Assembly: GCF_007753095.1 (NCBI RefSeq)
Contig: NZ_CP036348.1
Location: 1,364,001-1,428,000 of the forward strand
Direction: 5' to 3'
Source of the DNA: Rosistilla carotiformis
GTDB taxonomy: Bacteria; Planctomycetota; Planctomycetia; Pirellulales; Pirellulaceae
Length of the DNA: 64,000 nucleotides
The notes under the pieces were generated by a model. It did no database searches. It was not told where the DNA came from and saw nothing but the letters and a program-made list of their open reading frames with translations. Positions within the stretch are counted from its first letter, which is position 1. Every line of letters starts with the position of its first letter. The translations under genes were made by a program, and so were the position numbers. Positions 47,468 to 57,012 of the stretch are shown one piece after another.

Positions 47468-48745
47468 ATGGCCACTGTTGCATCCCCTCGTTTTCATGAA
47501 CATGAACGCCCCGCTGCGGTCAGCCATTCCAATTGGCTGGTCTCATCGCTGGTGGGATGTTTGGTTTACGCCATCGTGTTCATCAACGCCGCCGACTTTC
47601 GTGGCGATACCGGTGAAGAGTTCAGCGTTCATTGGCAGATCTATTTTCGATTGATGATCTGCGCGATTTGTGGTGGGACAGGGCTCCTGCTAATCTCGAA
47701 ATCGTATCGAGCTTTTGTCACGTTCCCAGGCTTTTTGATCACGCTGTTGATCGCATGGATTGGAGTTACGCTGCCGTTTTCGGTCGACCGCAGCTATTCC
47801 ATCGCCGCATACATTTCCTTGGGGGCGGTGACGATGCTGCTTCCGGCCGCAATGCAAATTCTAGGGGGGTACCGCTACCTGTTGGTCGTTGCCACCGGGC
47901 TGATGACTTTTTTGGTCGGGTCTTGGATCGCTTACCTTGTTTTTCCCGAGATTGGGATCTTTAAGGAGCAGATTACGCGGACCGAAGTCCTAGAACGGAT
48001 GGGCGGACTGGGGCATCCTAACGAACTGGGGCTGTACAGCGCGTTCACGACCGTTCTGTTCGCTGTCTTGGGCTACGGCCGACGCTTGAGTTGGTTGATC
48101 GTGATCCCCGCGATGCTGTTGGGCGTTGTAACGCTAGTCGCCTGTTTTAGCCGCACGTCGATGGGCATCACGGTCGTCGGGCTGTTGGTTGTCTATCGCA
48201 AGGAACTGTTCACGCAGCAAACCGTGATTGCCGCACTGCTGTTGGCGATCGTGCTGATTCCGCCGGTCTTTGTTGTTGCCGGGACCGGAGGGTTCGATTG
48301 GGTCATCGGGGACACGCTTGAAAAGCTCTCCAAATCGGGCAGCGCCGATGAATTGACCACGGCGACCGGACGCACCGAAATCTGGGCGTACGCGATCGGC
48401 CGGATCGCCGACCAGCCGTTGCACGGCTACGGATACATGACCGCCCGTTTTGTAATGGAAAAATACAGTTATCACTGCCACAACATCGTGCTCAATATGT
48501 GCTTGAACACCGGTGTGATCGGCGGGATGGTGCTGTTGTCGATGGTCCTCTACTTCGTGTACGCGATCTATCACGATCCACGCTACGAAATCGACGGTTT
48601 GGTGGCGGTCATTCTCGCCGGTGGGCTGATCGATGGAATGCTATTCGCCGCAGTCCCTTCCGCATCGATCTTGATCTGGTTTTCGGCACTGCTGTGGCGG
48701 CAGCTGGACATGCAATTCGATCCGCCACAGCCGGAAGCCGATTGA
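47468..48745 (+). CDS. O-antigen ligase / Wzy-like polymerase
   Basis: 425 residues, about 11 membrane segments. A large periplasmic loop region around residues 270-340 contains GRTEIWAYAIGRIADQPLHGYGYMTARFVMEKYSYHCHNIVLNMCLNTGVIGG, matching the Wzy_C/O-antigen ligase consensus with a catalytic-type His in HNIVLN. The start could be TTG 47453 (overlapping the previous stop), GTG 47465 or ATG 47468. Directly downstream of the Wzz-like gene, so it probably polymerises or ligates the same glycan. It is convergent with the peroxiredoxin, 2 bp between their stops. Confidence 0.86.
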   Translation: MATVASPRFHEHERPAAVSHSNWLVSSLVGCLVYAIVFINAADFRGDTGEEFSVHWQIYFRLMICAICGGTGLLLISKSYRAFVTFPGFLITLLIAWIGVTLPFSVDRSYSIAAYISLGAVTMLLPAAMQILGGYRYLLVVATGLMTFLVGSWIAYLVFPEIGIFKEQITRTEVLERMGGLGHPNELGLYSAFTTVLFAVLGYGRRLSWLIVIPAMLLGVVTLVACFSRTSMGITVVGLLVVYRKELFTQQTVIAALLLAIVLIPPVFVVAGTGGFDWVIGDTLEKLSKSGSADELTTATGRTEIWAYAIGRIADQPLHGYGYMTARFVMEKYSYHCHNIVLNMCLNTGVIGGMVLLSMVLYFVYAIYHDPRYEIDGLVAVILAGGLIDGMLFAAVPSASILIWFSALLWRQLDMQFDPPQPEAD

Positions 48746-48747
48746 GA

Positions 48748-49281
48748 TTATTGCTTCTTCGCAATCCCAAGCGTTTCCAATTGGGCCGCGATGTCAGCGC
48801 CATGTGTCTCAGTTTTGACACTTTTGTCGATGTGCAGGATCTTGCCATCCTTGCCGATGTAATAGGTCCAGCGGCTGGAGACTCCGCGCGGGCTCAGGCA
48901 TCCCAACGCTTTGGCAAACGTTTTGTCGGGATCGCTCAAGATTGGATAGTCGAGGTCGAGGCTGGCGGCAAAGTCCATGTTTTTCTTGACAGCATCGCAG
49001 CTGGCGGTGAAGTAGGCGACGTCGAATTGCTTCAACGTTTCCCCCTGCTCACGCATCGATTTGCATTCTTTGGTGCAACCCCCGGTGAACGCTTTAGGGA
49101 ACCAAGCGATCACGATCGCCTGCTTGCCTTTGAACTGTTCGCTGGTGTAGGTCTTGCCATCGCTGCCGACCAACTTAAACTCCGGAACCTCGTCGCCGAT
49201 TTGGACCTCGGCGTGTGCGGTGCGATTCATGAGGACCAGCGATGCCAGCAGCGTCGCCCCCAAAACAAATGCAGTTTTCAT
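48748..49281 (-). CDS. Secreted peroxiredoxin (Bcp/PrxQ-type)
   Basis: 177 residues from ATG 49281. Signal peptide MKTAFVLGATLLASLVLMNRTAHA, then the thioredoxin-fold AhpC/TSA domain: GDEVPEFKLVGSDGKTYTSEQFKGKQAIVIAWFPKAFTGGCTKEC. The peroxidatic Cys69 sits in PxxxTxxC and Cys73 follows four residues later as the probable resolving Cys of a PrxQ form. It would reduce peroxides in the periplasm or outside. A longer in-frame start at 49332 is not needed. It separates the two arms of the exopolysaccharide region. Confidence 0.93.
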   Translation of the reverse strand: MKTAFVLGATLLASLVLMNRTAHAEVQIGDEVPEFKLVGSDGKTYTSEQFKGKQAIVIAWFPKAFTGGCTKECKSMREQGETLKQFDVAYFTASCDAVKKNMDFAASLDLDYPILSDPDKTFAKALGCLSPRGVSSRWTYYIGKDGKILHIDKSVKTETHGADIAAQLETLGIAKKQ

Positions 49282-49377
49282 TCGGTCGTGACCTTCTTGA
49301 AGTTGAGATGCCGCAGTGCCCGATCTGGGCACGTTTCACAGCGGTTCCATTCTAGCAACGGCCGCTGGCAACGGCTA

Positions 49378-50907
49378 TCAATCTTCGTCGTGGTCCAGTC
49401 TTCCGTCGGTGGGCAGGGTTTCCAGCCCGATCGCGGCGGCTTGCTTTTCATGCGACGCGGCGACCGCGGGTTGCTTCAAGCTTCGATAGGCTTTCGCCAA
49501 GGCAAGGTGGGTTTCCGATTTCGCTCGATCGCTCAACTGTGGCAGGGCCGCTTCCAGGTCGTCGATCGCTTCGTGCCAACGTTCCATTTTGACAAGGATG
49601 TGTCCGCGCGTGTCACGCAGCCGCGCAAGACCGGGGGCGTTGCGACCTACCAATGAGATCGCCCTTTGGGAATATCCCAATGCTTCCTCCAGGTTGGGGT
49701 CGGTTTGGCGGGCCACCAGCCATGCGAGATTATTCAATAGAACCGGAAGGTCGGGGTTCTTCTCATAGCCGAGGTCCATGTGCCGTTTTGCGGTGGCGTC
49801 ATCACCAGCCAGCATCGCACGCGTGGCAACGAGCAGATGCACCGTGGCGGTCGCTTCTCCGCTGGCCAGGAGATCGCTGAGTACTTGATTGGCGCGTTCT
49901 TCAGCGACACCGTGTTCATCCAGCAGTGACATCAAACGCTGAATCGCGAGCGGGTGGTTGGGAGCCAGTTGGAGTGCCCGTTCAATTAACTGCAGGGCTC
50001 CGACGATTTCTGAGTTCTGTGCCGTCTTCACCGCACGCACATCGTCCGAATGTCGAACGTATAACGATGCCATCGCCGAACGTAGCTTCGGCTCTTCAGG
50101 ATTTCTTCTCAGGCCTTCCAGCAAGATCGTTTCGGTGGCTCGAAAGCCCTCGCTCGGGAAGGTAGCTTTAGCTAGCGCCAACCGACTTGTCACATCATTG
50201 GGGGCGTTTGCGACCCGCTTCGAAATGCTCGTGACCGCGGAAGCTAACGCGTGCTCCTCTCCTGCCGTGTCCCCCTGCTGCTTTTTTAACTTGGCGATCA
50301 ACAGCCATTTTTCTGGTTGAATGTCGACGATCTTTTCTAAGACGCGCGTCGCCGCTTTCGGATCGTTCTGCGCAAGATAGATTTTCGACAATGTCATCGC
50401 CGTCCATTGTCGCTGTCGCGGAAGCGAACTGGCGGCCAACAGATGGTGTTTCAGACGTTCGGCCCCCTCGGGATCGATGTTGCCCCGTTGGGCTAGCTGT
50501 TGTGCGACAAACAGATGAGCTTGTGGGTAACCGATAGTGTCACTGGGGGCGAGTATTTCCAGCATCGCTTGAGCCGCTTGCAAGCGTCCCTGCCGTAAAT
50601 CGATCACGGTTCGGATCCATTGGACTTCGGGGCGTTCCGACGCTCCCAGGACAGCGAGTTTGTTGGCATACCGTTCAGCAACTTCGGTCTCGTCGGATTC
50701 GACGGCCTGGCTGAGCGCGCTCAGATAACGCGGTTGCAAGCTTTCGCTTTTTGATTGAATCCATACGCAGGTCGCGGTGATCGCCGTTGCGGTCAGCAGG
50801 GCGGGTGCCGCAGGCAATAGTTGGCTCCAGCGTCGCGACGCCAACCAGGCGCCAGGGTTAAAGTCTTTGCGTTGTTTGCGCGGTCGGCGGGGTTTCATGG
50901 GTTCCAT
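49378..50907 (-). CDS. Membrane-anchored TPR protein
   Basis: 509 residues. A basic N-terminus, one membrane helix (about residues 30-50, LLPAAPALLTATAITATCVWI), then TPR-like repeats through most of the chain (AERYANKLAVLGASERPEVQ, AIQRLMSLLDEHGVAEERANQ, NNLAWLVARQTDPNLEEALGYSQRAISL, TRGHILVKMERWHEAIDDLEAAL). It starts 3 bp after the stop of the exosortase gene, so it is almost certainly cotranscribed. TPR proteins in exosortase loci (PrsT-like) probably assemble the export complex; that role is inferred here. Confidence 0.86.
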   Translation of the reverse strand: MEPMKPRRPRKQRKDFNPGAWLASRRWSQLLPAAPALLTATAITATCVWIQSKSESLQPRYLSALSQAVESDETEVAERYANKLAVLGASERPEVQWIRTVIDLRQGRLQAAQAMLEILAPSDTIGYPQAHLFVAQQLAQRGNIDPEGAERLKHHLLAASSLPRQRQWTAMTLSKIYLAQNDPKAATRVLEKIVDIQPEKWLLIAKLKKQQGDTAGEEHALASAVTSISKRVANAPNDVTSRLALAKATFPSEGFRATETILLEGLRRNPEEPKLRSAMASLYVRHSDDVRAVKTAQNSEIVGALQLIERALQLAPNHPLAIQRLMSLLDEHGVAEERANQVLSDLLASGEATATVHLLVATRAMLAGDDATAKRHMDLGYEKNPDLPVLLNNLAWLVARQTDPNLEEALGYSQRAISLVGRNAPGLARLRDTRGHILVKMERWHEAIDDLEAALPQLSDRAKSETHLALAKAYRSLKQPAVAASHEKQAAAIGLETLPTDGRLDHDED

Positions 50908-50910
50908 CGC

Positions 50911-52554
50911 TCAACCTCCCGCTGCTTTTTGAGGAACCAACGCGCGGATCGTTTGCGTGACCTCACGATGCAAAGCAAGGATGGCCTCGTCCGACAGGCG
51001 ATTTGTGGGGTCGGGGATCGGGGCGAGTACTTGTACTTGGTAGGTTGGTTCGTGGCGATTGAAAAAGGTGTCTAGGTTGTTGTCGAATCGAGTGAAGAAA
51101 TAGGCAAGTGCCCCACCCGCTCCAGGCGGCGGTTGCATCGCGGTTCCCGATTGACGAAACAAACAGAATGCCAACCGGCTTGCTTGCCCCGAGACGGCGG
51201 TCAATTCCGCCAGCACGACGGGGGGCAATTCGTCCGAGCTAGGAAGGACCTCGCGAGCTGCCAGTTCCTTCCCTTGTGCTTGATAGCATAGAATCAGTTC
51301 GTGCCAGTGCCAAAATGGATAATCGACCGCCACGAGTACTTCATGGGATTTGCGTCGAAAGGTCCAGATGGCACTCCTTTCGCCCAAGTAATTCACCACG
51401 TTGCGGGTTTGAACTTCAAATCCTTCCTGCTTCCAGCCATCGATTTCGGTCGGGAGGTCGTCGGCGGTGAAAGTGATTTCCGTCTGCTGCAGATTGCGAC
51501 TGGCGGTCCGCCCGGTTCCGGCAGCCAAGGAATACAGTTGGCAGAGAAGGAGCAGTGCGAACAATGGGCATAGGCTCGCGGCAAACCAATGCGATTTGAT
51601 TTCGAACGTTTGCCTCACGGCATGAGGCGGTTGTTGGGGGTGTTGTTGATTCGCGGACGTGGTGATGTCGCGTTTGGTTGTTGTGCCGAAGTCGACGACG
51701 TGTTCCGATTCGTGAAACGTCATCAAGAATTGGTCGGTACTGATCAACATTGCAATTGCGAAGGCAAACAAGATCATCCCAAAAACGGTATGCGGTGTGC
51801 CTTCGAGGAGATCGATTTGAAATCGTTCGTTGAACAAAACCAATGCCGCGACGCGGAGGATGTTGACCATGCACGCCCAGAATGCGGCAGCCAACATCAG
51901 CGAAATCGCATGCAGCGGTGGGCGTCGATACAGGACCAAGGCGACTGCGGTCAACGCGGTCAACGAGAAGAGCGAATTGATTCCGCTGCACGCTTCTTCG
52001 ACAAAGTAATTGTGCGTGCCGGCCCAAATCACGTTTCCCAGCAATGCATGGTCGATTCGCATCGCGTCAATCAGTAGACTCGCGGCGCGCGAAGTCCACG
52101 ATTGCAGCGTGAAGATCAGGGAGATGTCCAGATTCCCAGGCAAGCGGACCAAGAACCACAATGGGATCCACAGCGGCAGGAACTGTCGAATCCAACCGGT
52201 GCGACGCATCGCCAACAAAAGTCCTCCGGCGGCAAATATCGCCCCCAACATCGCCAAGTTCGGCGACCAGAAAAACAGAGCAATCCCCAGCAGCAGTAGG
52301 CTGGAAATCGTGAATCCAAATTCCCACCAACGATGCGGCGGATCGGGGGCAGCACCTCGGCTGTTCCAAACCAGGTAGGGGAAGGCCAGCAAGATCAGCG
52401 GAAAGTACTGGTAGTGATCGTAACGCCACAGGTTGCGGAAATGCAAACAGACAAGGGGCGCAAAGCAGAACAAGATCGCTAGTTCCAAGCGAAACGTTTT
52501 GCAGAAATGGATCCACTGTGTCGGTGCAGCGTTCGTCTCGGCGTCGTGCTTCAT
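50911..52554 (-). CDS. xrtU: Exosortase U-type transpeptidase with EpsI-like C-terminal domain
   Basis: 547 residues. The membrane part has about 8 segments with the exosortase triad: Cys189 in EEACSGINSLFS, Arg234 in NILRVAAL and His255 in GTPHTVFG. The C-terminal 190 residues after about residue 355 form the EpsI-like periplasmic domain (DDLPTEIDGWKQEGFEV, VLVAVDYPFWHWHELILCYQAQG). The architecture matches the planctomycete exosortase U. It would cleave a C-terminal sorting signal and attach proteins to an envelope component. No protein in this window has a C-terminal tripartite sorting signal I can recognise, so its substrates lie elsewhere. Neighbours are a TPR protein (downstream, 3 bp) and a WecA-like transferase. 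Confidence 0.9.
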   Translation of the reverse strand: MKHDAETNAAPTQWIHFCKTFRLELAILFCFAPLVCLHFRNLWRYDHYQYFPLILLAFPYLVWNSRGAAPDPPHRWWEFGFTISSLLLLGIALFFWSPNLAMLGAIFAAGGLLLAMRRTGWIRQFLPLWIPLWFLVRLPGNLDISLIFTLQSWTSRAASLLIDAMRIDHALLGNVIWAGTHNYFVEEACSGINSLFSLTALTAVALVLYRRPPLHAISLMLAAAFWACMVNILRVAALVLFNERFQIDLLEGTPHTVFGMILFAFAIAMLISTDQFLMTFHESEHVVDFGTTTKRDITTSANQQHPQQPPHAVRQTFEIKSHWFAASLCPLFALLLLCQLYSLAAGTGRTASRNLQQTEITFTADDLPTEIDGWKQEGFEVQTRNVVNYLGERSAIWTFRRKSHEVLVAVDYPFWHWHELILCYQAQGKELAAREVLPSSDELPPVVLAELTAVSGQASRLAFCLFRQSGTAMQPPPGAGGALAYFFTRFDNNLDTFFNRHEPTYQVQVLAPIPDPTNRLSDEAILALHREVTQTIRALVPQKAAGG

Positions 52555-52690
52555 GAAAACATTGGATCTTCAAAATTCGATCTGCCGCAGGGCTGACTCA
52601 AAAACAAACCACGGGCTCGCAATGCACCGGTGGAGGATGGAGGAATGGCTTTCGCCAAATCGGCCGCTGATCGAAAATGAGGTCCCGCGG

Positions 52691-54268
52691 TTAGGTATGC
52701 GCTGCCGTTTGGCTGACGTCCCCAGGGGACGGACGATTTTCTAATCGAGGTCTGCGAATCGGTTCGCTTGGCATGCTCCGTGGGTCGTCTTTGACAATCG
52801 ATTCAAAGTGTGGCTGCAAATCGACGATCAATGCCAGCAAGGTTTCCATCAATTGGTACGTTGCCAGGCCGCCACCACGCCCCACAATATCCATGTTGCC
52901 AACCTGCCTACCGTCAACCTCGACCGGAAATCGCATCGTCCATTGGACGGCACGTTCGGGTAAACGTGAACGTTGCCATTCTCCATGAAATCCTTCGTGT
53001 AGCCAGGCGACGTTGAGATCCAGTTTGATCCGCCACAAATCATGTTGTTCCGCGTATTCGACCAAGGTCGCCCAGGCGACGTCCCAGTTGCGAGAACCTT
53101 GAAGCCGGATCGATGTGTGTCGAACGACATCGTCGGCGTGATGGCTGCGGGTCAACAACGAGGTGCCAAAGCTGGCGGAGCGACGGGCCAGCAGCGAGAG
53201 TTCGGCGTGACCAAAAGATTTCGTCAGCACCATTCCGCCCAGAACGACGCCCGTCGCCAACAGGGCGTAGGCAGGCTCATTCCAGATCACGCTGGCCGTC
53301 GCACCGGCCACGGGAATCACGGTCAGAATCGCTACAATCACAAGCATCCAGCCCTGTGGGTAGCCCTTGGAATCGAGATACGCTTTGAGCACGTGATGCA
53401 TATGTGCTCGGTCCGCGGCGTATATGCTGCGTCCGGTCAGCACGCGTCGTAGGATGGCGATCGTTGAATCAAACAAAGGGACCGACAAAACCGCGATGGG
53501 GATGATCACCGCAATGGCTGTCGATTCTTTGGTGCTGGTCCAGGCGGCCAAAGTGCCCACGACCAATCCGATCATCATGCTTCCCGAATCACCGAGAAAG
53601 ATCGTCGCGGGGGGGCGATTGAATGCCAGGAACGCGACCAAGCCGCCAGCCAGTGCGATCGAAACCGCGCCTTCGATCAATTCCCCGCGAGAAAAAGCGA
53701 TGATCGCGAGACCGATGCAGATAATCGATCCCATTGTCGAAGCAACTCCGTCCGCCCCATCGACCAAGTTCAATGCGTTGATCGCCCCAAGCAGCCAGAG
53801 CATCGTCAGTGGCAATGCGAAGATTCCCAACTCGATTGGAATCCCAAACAGATCCGCGTGCCGGATCACAGTCCCTTCACCTACCAAGCCCCCTCCCACG
53901 AGCATCGCGACGATCATGATTTGGCCAAGCAGTTTTTGCCGGCCTCGAAGCGTCAACCAATCGTCGACCAATCCTAGAACCACAATCAACAGCGAGCACA
54001 ACAGCAGGGTCGACCAGCCGGAAGGAATCGTTACTTCGGTCCCAAGTTGGACAGGGGCGAGATAGAACAGTGTGACGAAAATTGCGATCAACGACGCGGA
54101 AAAGACCGCAACTCCACCCCCCAGAGCAATGGCACCGCTATGGAGTTTGCGGGTGGGGTCGGGACGATCGACAATCCCAATCTTGCGGGCTAACGCGCGG
54201 ACGATGGGAACCAGCAAAAGGCCAGCAATTAATGCGATCGTTCCGCACAGGGAAGCGAGAGTAAACAT
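52691..54268 (-). CDS. WecA/MraY-family polyprenyl-phosphate sugar-1-phosphate transferase with C-terminal extension
   Basis: 525 residues from ATG 54268; 54319 is also open. About 10 membrane segments in the first 350 residues contain the catalytic GLVDDWL, INALNLVDGADG and FLGDSGSMM motifs, and the AHMHH loop. It would start polysaccharide synthesis by moving a sugar-1-phosphate (probably a HexNAc) to a lipid carrier. The last 170 residues form an unknown soluble domain (IRLQGSRNWDVAWATLVEYAEQHDLWRIKLDLN) that WecA of E. coli lacks. It is the first gene of the minus-strand trio with exosortase U and the TPR protein. Confidence 0.9.
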   Translation of the reverse strand: MFTLASLCGTIALIAGLLLVPIVRALARKIGIVDRPDPTRKLHSGAIALGGGVAVFSASLIAIFVTLFYLAPVQLGTEVTIPSGWSTLLLCSLLIVVLGLVDDWLTLRGRQKLLGQIMIVAMLVGGGLVGEGTVIRHADLFGIPIELGIFALPLTMLWLLGAINALNLVDGADGVASTMGSIICIGLAIIAFSRGELIEGAVSIALAGGLVAFLAFNRPPATIFLGDSGSMMIGLVVGTLAAWTSTKESTAIAVIIPIAVLSVPLFDSTIAILRRVLTGRSIYAADRAHMHHVLKAYLDSKGYPQGWMLVIVAILTVIPVAGATASVIWNEPAYALLATGVVLGGMVLTKSFGHAELSLLARRSASFGTSLLTRSHHADDVVRHTSIRLQGSRNWDVAWATLVEYAEQHDLWRIKLDLNVAWLHEGFHGEWQRSRLPERAVQWTMRFPVEVDGRQVGNMDIVGRGGGLATYQLMETLLALIVDLQPHFESIVKDDPRSMPSEPIRRPRLENRPSPGDVSQTAAHT

Positions 54269-54616
54269 GAATTGCAACTGTCCGTGAACTGTAAACTTGG
54301 AAGATACGACAAACTTCACTGCCTAAGTTAATCTAAACCGAGCAGCGAGTCACGAAACGACCATAAAAGTCGTGTTAATGCAATCATGTGCATTTAAATA
54401 TTCATACGGCTCCTACAATCCTCAGCATCGATAAGGCCGTCCTGTGGGCCTCTGACATGACGCGGAGGTTGTATCGGGCCCCTTGGGAATTCGCAAGTAA
54501 TCATCAGGGAATTTCCGTAAAAACCAACTTTGGGCGGAAGTCTTGAGGTCGTTCGAGCGGTACAATGAAGGACTTTGTAAATTTGCGATTTGGGCCGTTA
54601 GCGGAGTAGCCGAAAA
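54269..54616. other. Divergent intergenic region before the DUF1559 gene and the WecA-like gene
   Basis: About 348 bp. Contains ACGAC-N7-GTCGT near 54357-54373 and ATGCA-N6-TGCAT near 54377-54392, both weak dyads. TACAAT at 54560 could be a -10 element for the DUF1559 gene, without a good -35 partner. No gene seen. Confidence 0.3.
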
Positions 54617-55537
54617 ATGAAACGCCAGCACGTTCGAGGGTTCACGTTGATCGAACTGCTAGTGGTGATTGCGATCGTCGGGATTCTCATCGGTTTGTTG
54701 CTGCCTGCAGTCCAGGCGGTGCGCGAATCCGCTCGACGTATGAAATGTCAAAACAATCTCAAGCAATTTGGCCTCGCCCTCCATTCGTACCACGACACCT
54801 ACAACCAATTTCCTGCAGCTTACGTTCGCACGAATCATGCCTTCTGGTCGGCGGCAATCCTGCCGTATGTCGAACAAAATAACGTCTATCAGACGCTCGA
54901 CTTCAACCAGTCTGCAAGTTGGAGAATCCTAGGAAACCCCAACGCAGTCGCCCTGCAAACGCGATTGGACTTGTTTCAATGTCCCTCTGCTATCAATCGC
55001 CAAGGGCTCGATGACTACCTTGTCGATCGTGTTCCCTCAAATTATCTGGCGTGTGCGTCCGGGCTATTAACGCGGGAAGCGGGGCCCGATCCCGGTCCGC
55101 AAAAATTGATGTACCATCAAGATATCGACGGTTTCATCTTCGATCAAAGTCGGACGCGAATCCGCGATATGCTCGATGGCACGACCCATACGATCGCGGT
55201 CAGCGAAGCCGTCAATCTTCCCGAGATTCAAGAGAACGACTTCTGGGGGTTGAACGCCTCGGTCGATCATTGGCCGATCGGTTCTGCATCGTTTGGGTCG
55301 AATGAGGTCTCCGAAGTTGTGGGGTCTAGCGGAGTGCCAATCAACATCTCGTTGGATCGAACCACCGATTGGTATATCGATGAACGGGAGCTCTGCTTCT
55401 CCAGTCGTCATCGCGGCGGCGTCCAAGCAGTGTTGGTTGATGGACATGTGAAGTTCTTCGCCGAAACGATCGACCCGCAAGTCTGGTCGGCCTTGGGAAC
55501 CCGCAGTAACGGCGAAGTGATCCCCGATTCACTGTAA
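54617..55537 (+). CDS. DUF1559 prepilin-like protein with H-X9-DG motif
   Basis: 306 residues. N-terminal type IV prepilin-like signal [35 protein letters not shown], which a prepilin peptidase would cut before FTLIELL. The DUF1559 body ([25 protein letters not shown]) follows, and the C-terminal H-X9-DG motif is [17 protein letters not shown]. It is probably a surface pilin-like structural protein; planctomycete genomes carry many paralogs. No pilus assembly genes are nearby. Transcribed away from the WecA-like gene. Confidence 0.95.
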   Translation: MKRQHVRGFTLIELLVVIAIVGILIGLLLPAVQAVRESARRMKCQNNLKQFGLALHSYHDTYNQFPAAYVRTNHAFWSAAILPYVEQNNVYQTLDFNQSASWRILGNPNAVALQTRLDLFQCPSAINRQGLDDYLVDRVPSNYLACASGLLTREAGPDPGPQKLMYHQDIDGFIFDQSRTRIRDMLDGTTHTIAVSEAVNLPEIQENDFWGLNASVDHWPIGSASFGSNEVSEVVGSSGVPINISLDRTTDWYIDERELCFSSRHRGGVQAVLVDGHVKFFAETIDPQVWSALGTRSNGEVIPDSL

Positions 55538-55567
55538 TCCGTTGACTTGAAACAAGGTGATCTGAGC

Positions 55568-56878
55568 TCAGGCGTCTTCGCGACGCTGGCCTGTCACGCG
55601 ATCATCTTTTGCCTCGGCCACCTGGACTTTGATCAGCTGCTTTTCCAGGTTCGCATCGGCGCTGTGGAATTCGACCGGTGCGTACCGGCACGATGTGCCG
55701 CGATGAACATAATGAGGCGTCCCCGCCGCTAGATCGACGATCGGTTGCGATCCCTCGACCAGCACGTCGAGCTCGCGCCCAACGAGGCTGCGGTAATAAT
55801 CGGCTCGCAGTTCCGCCTCCAGAGCCAACAGCCGATCGACCCGCTCCTGTTTGACCTGTTTGTCGATTTGGTCGGCGTATTCAGCCGCGGGAGTTCCCCG
55901 TCGCGGGCTGTAGGGGAAGACGTGGATCTTCGAAAATCCTGCGTCGCGGCTGGTCTGGCACGTCTGCTGGAAATGCTCTTCGGTTTCGCCTGGGAAGCCG
56001 ACGATCACATCGGTCGTCAGCGCGGGGTGGTCCAGTGCGTCGCGCAACATCTGGCAGCGGTCCAAAAACATCCGCGTGCTCCAGCGGCGTCGCATCGCTC
56101 GCAGGATCGTGTCACTGCCGCTCTGCAGGCACAGATGCAGATGAGGTGCGATCCGCGTCGGATAGCTCTGCATGATCTCGATCAGCTCGCGCGTCACCTC
56201 GGTCGCCTCGATGCTGCTCAGCCGGATCCGGAACTCGCCCGGCAGTTCGGCCAATCGCTGGACCAAGTGAGCAAGTCGAATCCATTTCTCTTTCGGTTGC
56301 TGGCGATTCCAGTCGACGCCGTAATGGCCCAAGTGGATTCCCGTCAGCACGACTTCGCGGAAGCCGCCGGCGACAAGACGCTCCACTTCCTCGACGATAT
56401 GCTTCATCGGGCGGCTCGTCAGTTCGGGCCGGACCTGGGGGATGATGCAATAACTGCATCGCAACAGGCATCCGTCTTGCACTTTGACATAAGCTCGCTT
56501 GCGACCGCTGTGGCCATCCAGTCCGGTCGGCAGATCGATCACGCCGAAGCGCGTCAGCAGATCGGGCAGCTCTCGCTTGTCGGTAACGACTTCAGACACT
56601 CCCGGCAGCGCGAGGACCTCTTCGGGAGCCCGCGTGGCGTAACATCCCATCACGACGATTCGAGCGTCGGGATTCTGCCGCGCCATCCGGCGAATGATCT
56701 GCCGGCTCTTCGTGTCCCCTTCGGCGGTGACCGTGCAGGTGTTTACCACGCAAACGTCGGCGGCTTCGTCTTTCTCCGCATCGCGATAGCCGGCGCGTTG
56801 CAGCCCCTGCCGCACGAGTTCGGTTTCGTATTGGTTGACTTTACAGCCGAGCGTATGGGTTTTGAGCTTTGCAGACAT
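55568..56878 (-). CDS. mtaB: tRNA t6A37 methylthiotransferase MtaB
   Basis: 436 residues from ATG 56878 (MSAKLKTHTLGCKVNQYE). The MTTase N-terminal cluster cysteines are in TLGCKVNQYE, VVNTCTVT and MGCYATR; the radical SAM site is CLLRCSYC; the C-terminal TRAM-like domain follows (LVGRELDVLVEG). It would insert a methylthio group into t6A at tRNA position 37 using SAM and 4Fe-4S clusters. An N-terminal frame extension to 56971 lacks similarity. Convergent with DUF1559 (30-bp gap). Confidence 0.94.
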   Translation of the reverse strand: MSAKLKTHTLGCKVNQYETELVRQGLQRAGYRDAEKDEAADVCVVNTCTVTAEGDTKSRQIIRRMARQNPDARIVVMGCYATRAPEEVLALPGVSEVVTDKRELPDLLTRFGVIDLPTGLDGHSGRKRAYVKVQDGCLLRCSYCIIPQVRPELTSRPMKHIVEEVERLVAGGFREVVLTGIHLGHYGVDWNRQQPKEKWIRLAHLVQRLAELPGEFRIRLSSIEATEVTRELIEIMQSYPTRIAPHLHLCLQSGSDTILRAMRRRWSTRMFLDRCQMLRDALDHPALTTDVIVGFPGETEEHFQQTCQTSRDAGFSKIHVFPYSPRRGTPAAEYADQIDKQVKQERVDRLLALEAELRADYYRSLVGRELDVLVEGSQPIVDLAAGTPHYVHRGTSCRYAPVEFHSADANLEKQLIKVQVAEAKDDRVTGQRREDA

Positions 56879-57012
56879 GGTGCCAGTGTGCCACGGTCGT
56901 CGCGGCTCGTAAAGATGCACCGCCGCGATCGGGAGTCTTTGAAAAGAGGGGATCGCCCAATCGCGAAACAAGAGAGCCTCCGAAGCAGTCCGGAGGACGA
57001 AGAGCGAGGCGA

